From Acidobacteriota bacterium (GTDB taxonomy: Bacteria; Acidobacteriota; Blastocatellia; Pyrinomonadales; Pyrinomonadaceae), in contig CP065003.1 in the NCBI GenBank assembly GCA_016700175.1, forward strand, positions 2,676,001-2,740,000: a DNA stretch of 64,000 bases. Reading direction: 5' to 3'. Below, piece by piece: positions 35,580-43,400 of this stretch (within the stretch, counting starts at the first letter, position 1; the number at the start of each line of letters is the position of its first letter). The translations under genes and the position numbers were made by a program. Below the pieces are notes generated by a model. That model was not told the origin of the DNA, ran no database searches, and worked only from the letters and a program-made list of their open reading frames with translations.

Positions 35580-37445
35580 TCACTCCAGCCGCATCCTTCT
35601 CAGCAGTTCGACGAACCTCGGTTCGTTGTGCAGGTCCTTGAACTTCGGATCGACCTTCAGGAACACCAGCTGGAGATTCTTCTCTTCGTAGGCCTTCTCG
35701 AGATCCGCCATTGCCTTCTGCCTGTCGCCGAATCCCATATCTGCGATCGCCAGAACAAAAGGCGGCACGTACTTTGACCTCGACAAGTCTCGAAGCTCCT
35801 TCCGTGCGGCCTCCGCTTCCCGGCGCTTCCCCGCCTTTGCCAGAGCATATACAGCGCGCCCAAGCGCCTCCGCGTTCCCGCCTGAAAGATCGTACGCCTT
35901 CCTCGAATATCCGGCGGCGCCGGAATGGTCTCCCATTTCATCAAGCGTCTTCGCCATCACGAGATATCCAAGGAAGACATTTCCTTCCAGTCCGATGGTT
36001 TCCTCAATCTGCTCCTTCGCCAAGCGCAGATCGCCCGCATAGAAGAGGATCTGGCCCTCGATCGAGTTCACGAGCGGATTCCTGGGGTCTATGTCCTTGG
36101 CGCGTCTTATCTCGGCAAGCGCCTCGGAATGCCTTCCCATGTTTGACAGAAAATGAGCGTAGAATGCGCGCCCCAGGACATTCGTGCCGTCTGCGTCCAG
36201 CGCCTTCTTGAAGTGAAGTTCCGCGTCTTCCCAGTCCCAAAGGTACCAGAACTTGACGAATCCCAGAGAGGATTGGGCTTCGGAGGAACCGGGATCAAGC
36301 TCCACGGCCTTCTCAGCCGCCGCAAGTGCTCTATCCATCGTCTCGCGAGGCGGGTAATCCCCTGTCAGAACAAGCGAACGGTAAGCATCGGCGAGACCCG
36401 CGTAGGCAGGTACAAATCCCGGGTCGATCTCGATCGCCTTTTCGTAGTACTCGATCGACTTGAGAGCGTTTGGAAGAGTGGGCCTGAAATTCAGGTATCG
36501 GCCTCTGAGGTATTGGCGGTAAGCTTCAGGATCCTGCAATGCGCGGGCTCTGTTCCCCGGCTTTAAGCGCCTTTCGAGCGCCGCGGCCACCCGCTCCGCG
36601 ATCGAATCCTGCACGGCGAAGATATCGCCGAGATCCTCATCGAACTTCCCGAACCATATCTGCTTTCCGTTGTCGCTGCGAACGAGCCGGACGGAAACCC
36701 GGACTCTTTCTTCGGTAGACAGAACACTACCGTCGAGCACGGCATCGACTCCGAGCTCCCTGCCCGCTGCAGCTGCTTCAACATCTGCGGACCTGTACTT
36801 CCTGACTGAGCTGAACGACTGCACCGGAAGATCGAGACCTGACCTTAGCCGGGAGATCAAAGCATCGGTCATACCAAGTTCGAGAGCTTCGTCCGTACGG
36901 CTTGTGTCCAGCGACCTGAAAGGCAAAATGGCGAGGCTTGCGGGAGGCTTTGCAACGGCAGATTCTCCGCCGTAATAGACGGAGGCGAAGAAGACCGCCG
37001 CAACAAGAACGGACAATGCGGCAACTGCAACTAGCAGTCTCGCCGGGGAGATAGATCGACGACGCGCGGTTCCCGAGCCCGGATCAGATCTTCCGCTTTG
37101 AGCAGGCGACGGCACCTCCAATGTCACTTCGCTGACGAACTCGTAACCTACGCCCGGGATCGTCGCGATGAAACGATTCTCTCCTCGTTTTTCGCCGAGC
37201 GCTTTTCGCACCGCGGAGATGCACTGGTTGAGATTGTTCTCTTCGACTACGGTGTCACCCCAGACGGCCTCCATCAACTTGCTCTTTGTGATCTCCTTTC
37301 CGGCATTGATCACGAGATACTCGAGGGTGGCGTACGCCTTGGGCATGAGCGGAACGGCATTACCCGGTCCTTCGAACAGCAACCGTTTTTGAGTATCGAG
37401 AACGTAGCTCCCAAAGCGATAGCGTACGGTTTGCGGGGTTTCCAT
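35580..37445 (-). CDS. Membrane-bound winged-helix regulator with TolB-like and TPR domains
   Basis: CadC-like one-component regulator. Domains: OmpR/PhoB-type winged helix (about residues 8-108; NAGKEITKSKLMEAVWGDTV, VRKALGE), a Pro/Ser linker, one transmembrane helix (about 140-162), a periplasmic TolB-N/FlgO-like domain (about 170-310; LAILPFRSLD, ELGVDAVLDGSV, VRLVRSDNGKQIW), then TPR repeats to residue 621. This layout is a hallmark of Acidobacteria. It is divergent from the ScyD-like gene 136 bases away, a plausible target. What it senses is unknown. Confidence 0.9.
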   Translation of the reverse strand: METPQTVRYRFGSYVLDTQKRLLFEGPGNAVPLMPKAYATLEYLVINAGKEITKSKLMEAVWGDTVVEENNLNQCISAVRKALGEKRGENRFIATIPGVGYEFVSEVTLEVPSPAQSGRSDPGSGTARRRSISPARLLVAVAALSVLVAAVFFASVYYGGESAVAKPPASLAILPFRSLDTSRTDEALELGMTDALISRLRSGLDLPVQSFSSVRKYRSADVEAAAAGRELGVDAVLDGSVLSTEERVRVSVRLVRSDNGKQIWFGKFDEDLGDIFAVQDSIAERVAAALERRLKPGNRARALQDPEAYRQYLRGRYLNFRPTLPNALKSIEYYEKAIEIDPGFVPAYAGLADAYRSLVLTGDYPPRETMDRALAAAEKAVELDPGSSEAQSSLGFVKFWYLWDWEDAELHFKKALDADGTNVLGRAFYAHFLSNMGRHSEALAEIRRAKDIDPRNPLVNSIEGQILFYAGDLRLAKEQIEETIGLEGNVFLGYLVMAKTLDEMGDHSGAAGYSRKAYDLSGGNAEALGRAVYALAKAGKRREAEAARKELRDLSRSKYVPPFVLAIADMGFGDRQKAMADLEKAYEEKNLQLVFLKVDPKFKDLHNEPRFVELLRRMRLE

Positions 37446-37581
37446 CCCTTTCTCAGAATCTTTCAGAATTTCTCAGACCGATCCTAAGGACATGCGAGTT
37501 GCGGATGCTGAATTATGTCACATATAAGCGACAGAAATCACGAAATCCATCAGCAACACAGATAACAGGAGAGGAACTGAA

Positions 37582-38754
37582 ATGAACCGGAATGACATCG
37601 CAAAACTGTTCTTGATCGCAATCGGCATGCTCGGGCTGATCTCCGAGACTTTGGCGCAAACAACCACGACAGTGACGACCGGACTTACACTTCCGAGTCG
37701 TGTGATCAAAGGCGCCGACAATTCTCTTCTTATCACCGAATCCGGGACAAGCGCCCCGAACACCGGAAGAATCTCCATCGTCGACCGTACCAACGGTACC
37801 CGTCGAACGCTTGTTTCCGGCCTGCCGTCCGGGGTAAACAATCTTGGCGGCAGCCCTGTTCCTTCGGGCCCTACCGGACTTGACCTGAGGGGAATCTCGC
37901 TCTTCGTAACGATCGGACCCGGTGACGCGGTCACCAACGTGGGCCCGGGTCTCGAATTGCCTACCGGAACGGCTTCATCACCCTTGTTCGATTCCGTCCT
38001 GGAGTTCTTCCTTCCTTGGGACTATGCGAACCTGGAATCTGAATTCGTGATGAAAGCTGCGGACCAGCACAGGCTCAACACCATCGGGTGGACCATCCTG
38101 AAGAGTTCTTACTGGCGGTTCATGCTGGTCAGGTTGGTCGCGAACCTTCCAGACTACAGACCCGAACCCAGGCCCAACGCGCCCAACAACGTAAGATCTT
38201 CCAATCTCTACGGAGTGGAGGCCCACGGCTTGTACCTCTACGTGGCAGACGCGAGTCACAACAAACTGCACAAGATCCCGATCCTGCACGGCGCAAGCTC
38301 TACATTTGTTGAGTTCCCAAACAGACCGAACCCTTTATTCCCGAATCTCGGTGGGCCGTTCATAGAGCCGGTTCCGGACGGGATTCACAGAGTTGGAGAC
38401 ACCTTGCTCGTACCTATGTTGACCGGATTCCCATTTGTAGAGGGCTTTTCCGAGATACAAGCGGTGAACATCAAGACAGGCTCCGCGACAACATTCATAG
38501 GAGGACTTACTTCGGCCATCGACGTAACCGCGGCACCGGGCGGTTCGTTCTACGCTCTCGAGTACAGCGCAAACCAGCTGGCAGGCACACCAGGGCGGCT
38601 CAAGTTCTTCGAAACTCCCTCGTCCCCGCCGACGACCGTAGTGGCAAATCTGATCACGCCTTCTTCAATGGTGCTCGACCACAGGACAGGTGAAATGTAT
38701 GTCACGGAAATGTTCACAGGAAGGCTGATACGGGTTTCGGGCCTTCCACACTAA
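37582..38754 (+). CDS. ScyD/ScyE-family beta-propeller protein, secreted
   Basis: Predicted extracytoplasmic beta-propeller, similar to the family named after ScyD/ScyE of cyanobacterial scytonemin clusters; no pigment cluster is present here, so the name does not imply function. Signal peptide at residues 1-25 (ending SETLAQ). Repeated blade-like segments include GADNSLLITESGTSAPNTGRI, LYGVEAHGLYLYVADASHNK and the last blade SMVLDHRTGEMYVTEMFTGRLIRV. A GGAGAGG site precedes the ATG. It may be controlled by the divergent regulator and is followed by a small NTF2-like gene. Confidence 0.82.
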   Translation: MNRNDIAKLFLIAIGMLGLISETLAQTTTTVTTGLTLPSRVIKGADNSLLITESGTSAPNTGRISIVDRTNGTRRTLVSGLPSGVNNLGGSPVPSGPTGLDLRGISLFVTIGPGDAVTNVGPGLELPTGTASSPLFDSVLEFFLPWDYANLESEFVMKAADQHRLNTIGWTILKSSYWRFMLVRLVANLPDYRPEPRPNAPNNVRSSNLYGVEAHGLYLYVADASHNKLHKIPILHGASSTFVEFPNRPNPLFPNLGGPFIEPVPDGIHRVGDTLLVPMLTGFPFVEGFSEIQAVNIKTGSATTFIGGLTSAIDVTAAPGGSFYALEYSANQLAGTPGRLKFFETPSSPPTTVVANLITPSSMVLDHRTGEMYVTEMFTGRLIRVSGLPH

Positions 38755-38825
38755 CAGTGAATTTGAAGTCCGGAGCGCGGCGAACGAGTCCTTCCGCGTT
38801 CCGGCCTCATAGAGGTATCGAATCG

Positions 38826-39332
38826 ATGAGAGTACTTACTTTCACGGCTATCGCCGCGATCTGCTGCGCCTTCGCATTTCCTTCGGATCGGCTTTCCGAA
38901 GAGGAGACTATCCGGGGCCTGGAGGCTGAGGAGGTCGCCGCGCTCCTGAGCGCTGACACCAAGAAGCTCGAGGCTCTCTGGGACGACTCGATGGTCGTCA
39001 ATTCGCCGCTCGATCTGATCGCAAAGAAAAAAGATGTTCTTGCCCGGGTATCCGACGGGCGAATCGCTTATGCCTCATTTGAGAGACGGATCGAGGCAAT
39101 TGTCATCCAGGGAGGCATTGCTGTCGTTATGGGCTCGGAAACCGGCGTTCCTTCACCAACTCATGTTTTGAGGCCCGGCAGGATGAATCGAAGGTTTACT
39201 AATATCTGGGCGAAAAGAGAGGGAGCCTGGCGGCAGATCGCCAGACACTCGAACTTGATCTGCGATCGAAGCGGAGCGGCTCAATCCGCCCGGCCGTCGC
39301 GGCCGGGGGACGAATCCTCGTTGGCAAGATAA
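38826..39332 (+). CDS. SnoaL/NTF2-like (DUF4440) secreted protein
   Basis: Small alpha+beta barrel-fold protein of the DUF4440 group, likely exported (signal peptide MRVLTFTAIAAICCAFAFPS). Typical features are the early LEAEEVAALLSADTKKLEALW and the later IWAKREGAWRQIARHSN strand. Function unknown; such folds act as enzymes or binding domains. The ATG at 38826 is chosen because it directly starts the signal peptide. Its last 52 bases overlap the end of the convergent ppsA gene, so the C-terminal 15 or so residues (SARPSRPGDESS) lie beyond the normal family end. Confidence 0.78.
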   Translation: MRVLTFTAIAAICCAFAFPSDRLSEEETIRGLEAEEVAALLSADTKKLEALWDDSMVVNSPLDLIAKKKDVLARVSDGRIAYASFERRIEAIVIQGGIAVVMGSETGVPSPTHVLRPGRMNRRFTNIWAKREGAWRQIARHSNLICDRSGAAQSARPSRPGDESSLAR

Positions 39333-41671
39333 ACCCAGGTCTCGACGACCGAGTCGGGATTTAGCGAAACGCTGTCGATGCCCTCGTCCATAAGCCATTT
39401 TGCGAGATCGGGGTGATCCGAAGGGCCCTGCCCGCAGATGCCCACGTATTTCCCCATCTTCTTCGCCGTCCTGATTGCCATCGAGAGCAGGGTCTTCACC
39501 GCCTCGTCCCGTTCGTCGAAAAGATGAGCGACCAGCCCCGAGTCCCTGTCCAGGCCAAGCGTCAACTGCGTCAGATCGTTCGAGCCGATCGAAAAGCCGT
39601 CGAACCGTTCAAGGAACTGTTCCGCGAGGATCGCGTTCGAAGGGATCTCGCACATCATAATGATCCGAAGGCCATCCTCGCCGCGTTTCAGTCCGCTTTC
39701 TTCAAGAAGCTCAAGGACATCGTCGGCCTCCTCGACGGTCCGCACGAACGGGATCATTATCTCGAGGTTCTTCAGGCCCATATTGTTCCGGACCCGCTTG
39801 ATCGCCTCGCATTCGAGTTTGAAGCAGTCGCGGAACGAGGAAGAGATGTACCGGGAAGCGCCCCGGAATCCGAGCATCGGGTTCTCTTCGTCGGGTTCGA
39901 ACATCGCCCCGCCGTACATATTCGCGTACTCGTTCGATTTGAAATCGGACAGCCGCACGATCACCGGTTTGCCGTCGAAGGCGGCGCACAGCGTGCCGAT
40001 GCCTTCGGCAAGCTTGCTTATATAGAATTCGACCGGGTCCTTGTAGCCCGCGGTCGCCTGTGCGATGTGCTCCTTGATCTCCTCATCCATCAGCTCGTAG
40101 CCGAGCAGCGCTTTCGGATGTATCCCGATGGTGTTGTTGATGATGAACTCAAGCCTCGCAAGGCCGATCCCGTGGTTCGGCAAGGTCCGGAAATCGAAGG
40201 CTCGTTCCGGACTGCCCAGGTTCAGCATTATCTTGAACGGAAGCTCGGGAAGCGTTTCAAGACTTGTTTCGTCGATGTGGAAGTCGAGGATCCCTTCGTA
40301 GATCTTCCCTATGTCGCCCTCAGCGCAGGAAACGGTGGCGGAATCGAGACCGTTCAGCTTTTCGGTCGCGTCGCCGCATCCGACGACGGCGGGCACTCCC
40401 AGCTCGCGCGCGATGATCGCGGCGTGACAGGTTCGTCCGCCTCGGTTCGTAACCAGGGCGGCGGCCTTCTGCATAACCGGCTCCCAGTCCGGATCGGTCA
40501 TATCGGTGACAAGTACGTCTCCTTCCTCGACCACTCCGATACCCGAGATATCTTCCACGACGCGAACCTTTCCCGCACCGATCCTCTGGCCGATGCTTCG
40601 GCCGGTGAGCACGGGGGTCGAATCCTTCGAATCGAGCCTGTATCGCTGGATGACGTTCTTAGAAGCCCTGGACTTCACGGTCTCCGGCCGCGCCTGGAGC
40701 ATGTAGAGCTTTCCGTCCGATCCGTCCTTGCCCCACTCGATGTCCATCGGACAGCCGTAATGCTTCTCGATCAGCACGGCCATTCGTGCAAGCTGCTCGA
40801 CGTCCTCGTCAGTAAGGGAGAACGCGATCCGATGCTCGGGAGCGACCTCGACCGTCTCGATGGCGTTCCGTTCGCCGTAGACCATCTTCAGGGCCTTCTC
40901 GCCCCTGTGACGCCGTAGGATGGAGGATTTCCCCGCCGCAAGCGACGGTTTGTAGACGTAGAACTCGTCAGGATTGACGATGCCCTGGACAATGCCTTCG
41001 CCGAGGCCCCACGATGAAGTGATCAGCACGACATCCTCAAAGCCCGATTCGGTGTCGATGCTGAACATCACGCCGCTTGCGCCAAGATCGCTCCTGACCA
41101 TCTTCTGGATCCCGGCGGACAATGCGACGTCCGAATGCCCGAAACCGTGATGTACGCGGTAGGAGATCGCGCGGTCGTTGTAGAGCGAGGCGAATACGTC
41201 GCGGACGCGAAGCAGTACCTCGTCGATGTCGGAGACATTGAGGAACGTCTCCTGCTGTCCGGCGAACGATGCTTCCGGAAGGTCCTCGGCGGTCGCGGAA
41301 GACCGCACGGCAAACGAATGGATACCGTCAGTGTGCGAGTTGATCTTCTCGTAGGCGCTCCGGATCTCGTCCTCCAGCCCGGGCTGGAGCTTCGCGGAAG
41401 TTACCCAGTGTCTGATCTCTTCGCCTGCTTTCGACAGTTCCGAAACGTCCCCGACATCGAGCGAGGCGAGCCGCTTGTTAATCTTCTGCTCAAGGCCGTT
41501 GTGATCCAGGAAGCCACGGTATGCGTCGGCCGTCGTCGCAAACCCGTCAGGCACGGTGATGCCGGCCGACGACAGGTTCCTGATCATCTCGCCGAGTGAC
41601 GCGTTCTTTCCTCCGACGGTCCCGACATCCTTCATATCGATGTCGTTGAACCACTTGATCGATTCGCTCAT
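39281..41671 (-). CDS. ppsA: Phosphoenolpyruvate synthase
   Basis: Makes PEP, AMP and phosphate from pyruvate and ATP for gluconeogenesis. N-terminal ATP-grasp domain (VGGKNASLGEMIRNL near residue 20, SFAVRSSATAEDLPEASFAGQ near 120), swivelling phosphohistidine domain with catalytic H416 in GGRTCHAAIIARELG, and the C-terminal TIM barrel (FSIGSNDLTQLTLGLDRDS; GICGQGPSDHP with the active-site Cys). 796 residues is normal. It is divergent from ppsR, 72 bases apart, a known pairing in many genomes, and should be inactivated by phosphorylation of a Thr next to the catalytic His (TCHA). Confidence 0.95.
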   Translation of the reverse strand: MSESIKWFNDIDMKDVGTVGGKNASLGEMIRNLSSAGITVPDGFATTADAYRGFLDHNGLEQKINKRLASLDVGDVSELSKAGEEIRHWVTSAKLQPGLEDEIRSAYEKINSHTDGIHSFAVRSSATAEDLPEASFAGQQETFLNVSDIDEVLLRVRDVFASLYNDRAISYRVHHGFGHSDVALSAGIQKMVRSDLGASGVMFSIDTESGFEDVVLITSSWGLGEGIVQGIVNPDEFYVYKPSLAAGKSSILRRHRGEKALKMVYGERNAIETVEVAPEHRIAFSLTDEDVEQLARMAVLIEKHYGCPMDIEWGKDGSDGKLYMLQARPETVKSRASKNVIQRYRLDSKDSTPVLTGRSIGQRIGAGKVRVVEDISGIGVVEEGDVLVTDMTDPDWEPVMQKAAALVTNRGGRTCHAAIIARELGVPAVVGCGDATEKLNGLDSATVSCAEGDIGKIYEGILDFHIDETSLETLPELPFKIMLNLGSPERAFDFRTLPNHGIGLARLEFIINNTIGIHPKALLGYELMDEEIKEHIAQATAGYKDPVEFYISKLAEGIGTLCAAFDGKPVIVRLSDFKSNEYANMYGGAMFEPDEENPMLGFRGASRYISSSFRDCFKLECEAIKRVRNNMGLKNLEIMIPFVRTVEEADDVLELLEESGLKRGEDGLRIIMMCEIPSNAILAEQFLERFDGFSIGSNDLTQLTLGLDRDSGLVAHLFDERDEAVKTLLSMAIRTAKKMGKYVGICGQGPSDHPDLAKWLMDEGIDSVSLNPDSVVETWVYLANEDSSPGRDGRAD

Positions 41672-41743
41672 TGCGTTCTCTTTGTCTTGGAATAGTCGTA
41701 ATGCATAATCTTATTCCAATAATCCCGCAACTTCTAATTCCCT

Positions 41744-42568
41744 ATGGACAAGCCAAAGAGAAGCGCATTCATCATCTCCGACGGAACCGGAATCACCGCC
41801 GAGTCGTTCGGCCACTCGCTCCTCACGCAGTTCCCCTCGGTCGAATTCGCGACCGAAGTCCTGACGTTCGTCGATACCGCCGAAAGGGCTGAGAAAGCAG
41901 TCGTGCAGATAAAAAAGGCCGCCAAGGCCACAGGGGCGAAGCCGATCGTCTTCGCGACGCTCGTGAATGAAGATCTTCGCGCGAAGGTCGCGGCGGCTGA
42001 CTGCGTCTTCTACGACCTGTTCGAAACCTACCTGCAGCCTCTCGAAGAGGAGCTGGGAACGCGGTCTTCACACAAGGTCGGTGTCTCGCACGGCATAGTC
42101 AATCACGGCGGATACGCATCGAGGATAGGCGCGATGAACTTCGCCCTCGAGACCGACGACGGGATGTCGATCGAGTCTTACAAAGGCGCACAGATAGTCA
42201 TCCTGGGCGTTTCGAGATCGGGAAAGACGCCGACCTGCATCTACCTCGCCCTGCAATACGGGATCTACGCTGCGAACTATCCGCTGACGGACTCGGAACT
42301 GGACGCCGGGAAATTGCCGGAAGCGCTTGTGCCATTCAGGGAAAAACTCTTTGGTCTTACGATCGATCCGTACAGGCTGCAGCAGATCAGGCAGGAGAGA
42401 TACAACCGGGATTCTTACGCCTCATCCCGCCAGTGCCAGTACGAGATCGCGCAAGCGGAAGCCATCTACCGAAAAGCGCGGATCAAGTTTCTTAACTCGA
42501 CCCAGATGTCGGTGGAGGAACTGGGAGCGAAGATAATGCAGGAAACGGGGATGAAAAGGCAGTACTAG
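41744..42568 (+). CDS. ppsR: PEP synthase regulatory protein (bifunctional kinase/pyrophosphorylase, DUF299)
   Basis: Uses ADP to phosphorylate a threonine on PEP synthase and reverses this by phosphorolysis, switching the enzyme off and on. Signatures: start FIISDGTGITAESFGHSLL, the P-loop-like GVSRSGKTPTCIYLA (about residue 152), then RYNRDSYASSRQCQYEIAQAE and the C-terminal STQMSVEELGAKIMQE. 274 residues is normal. It is divergent from its target ppsA, with the promoters sharing 72 bases. Confidence 0.95.
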   Translation: MDKPKRSAFIISDGTGITAESFGHSLLTQFPSVEFATEVLTFVDTAERAEKAVVQIKKAAKATGAKPIVFATLVNEDLRAKVAAADCVFYDLFETYLQPLEEELGTRSSHKVGVSHGIVNHGGYASRIGAMNFALETDDGMSIESYKGAQIVILGVSRSGKTPTCIYLALQYGIYAANYPLTDSELDAGKLPEALVPFREKLFGLTIDPYRLQQIRQERYNRDSYASSRQCQYEIAQAEAIYRKARIKFLNSTQMSVEELGAKIMQETGMKRQY

Positions 42569-42760
42569 ATTCTTTGGTAAATCACTACTGGCTTGCTCGA
42601 GAGTGCTGCCGGACGCGGGGGGAACTGAACACAAATAGAATCAGAAACTGAGGGTTGAAAGCAATAGATCGGATAAATACACGAATCCTGGCCGAAGATT
42701 CACGCGGATTGCGGTACAGCTTCGGAAGTATTTAGAAACAGAAAAAGCTTGCCGTCGAAC

Positions 42761-42982
42761 CTATCCAAAAAGTCCCTTCAGGAACTCTTCAATCTGGTGA
42801 AAGAGGCATCCGCAGGAATTCGGGTCGCAATTCTTGTTCTGTGGATTCCATTTTCCCGCCGCGTCATGGCAGATTGGTGCTTCTTTGGGATTATAGACAG
42901 CGCCTGCGGATTTTCCCGACGTTGCCGGGAAACCTACAGACACGAAAACCAACAAAAGCAGGGTCGCGAAGAGTTTCTTCAT
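42761..42982 (-). CDS. Small secreted cysteine-containing protein
   Basis: A 73-residue protein of unknown function. AGGAG eight bases upstream fixes the ATG at 42982. Signal peptide MKKLFATLLLLVFVSVGFPA, then a short mature part with four cysteines (ICHDAAGKWNPQNKNCDPNSCGC) that could form two disulfides or bind metal. It lies alone between ppsR and a tRNA gene. The length and ribosome site support expression, but the family is not recognised. Confidence 0.65.
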   Translation of the reverse strand: MKKLFATLLLLVFVSVGFPATSGKSAGAVYNPKEAPICHDAAGKWNPQNKNCDPNSCGCLFHQIEEFLKGLFG

Positions 42983-43173
42983 TTTCGATTCTCCTGAGAT
43001 CTGAGTGGAGGGATCCAAACAACGAATCCAAACCGTACGTTGTGGATTCGAACCCTCAAAGTCTACTCTGTCGATTCCAATACTTCAACTTTTTTCTAGT
43101 TTTCGTAAATGTTCAGTCGCTTGTGTCGAAGTCTTTCGGAAGGTATGAAGTGCTAGCGGATTTCAGATGATTC

Positions 43174-43260
43174 TGGTGCCGGAGGTCGGACTCGAACCGA
43201 CATGGGATTGCTCCCGCCAGATTTTGAGTCTGGTGCGTATACCGATTTCGCCACTCCGGC
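43174..43260 (-). tRNA. tRNA-Leu (anticodon CAA)
   Basis: On the minus strand the acceptor stem GCCGGAG (43254-43260) pairs with CTCCGGC (43178-43184), followed by discriminator A and an encoded CCA (43174-43176). The anticodon stem CCAGA/TCTGG encloses loop CTCAAAA, giving anticodon CAA. GTTCGAGTC forms the T-loop. A long variable arm fits the class II leucine type; 87 bases in all. Confidence 0.95.
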
Positions 43261-43400
43261 ACGGGAAGTGAAATGATACGAATCTTCTGCGCCGGCGGTC
43301 AAACGGACCGGATGCCGGCCGGAAGCGGTTCCGGAAGAACTCGATCTCTCGCAAGTTAATCCGGCCAGCGTAATGTCGGAAAGTTTTCGCCGGATCCCCA

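Noticed and set aside
37582..38754. Scytonemin biosynthesis gene
   Set aside because: Only the beta-propeller family name is shared; no scytonemin cluster genes are present.
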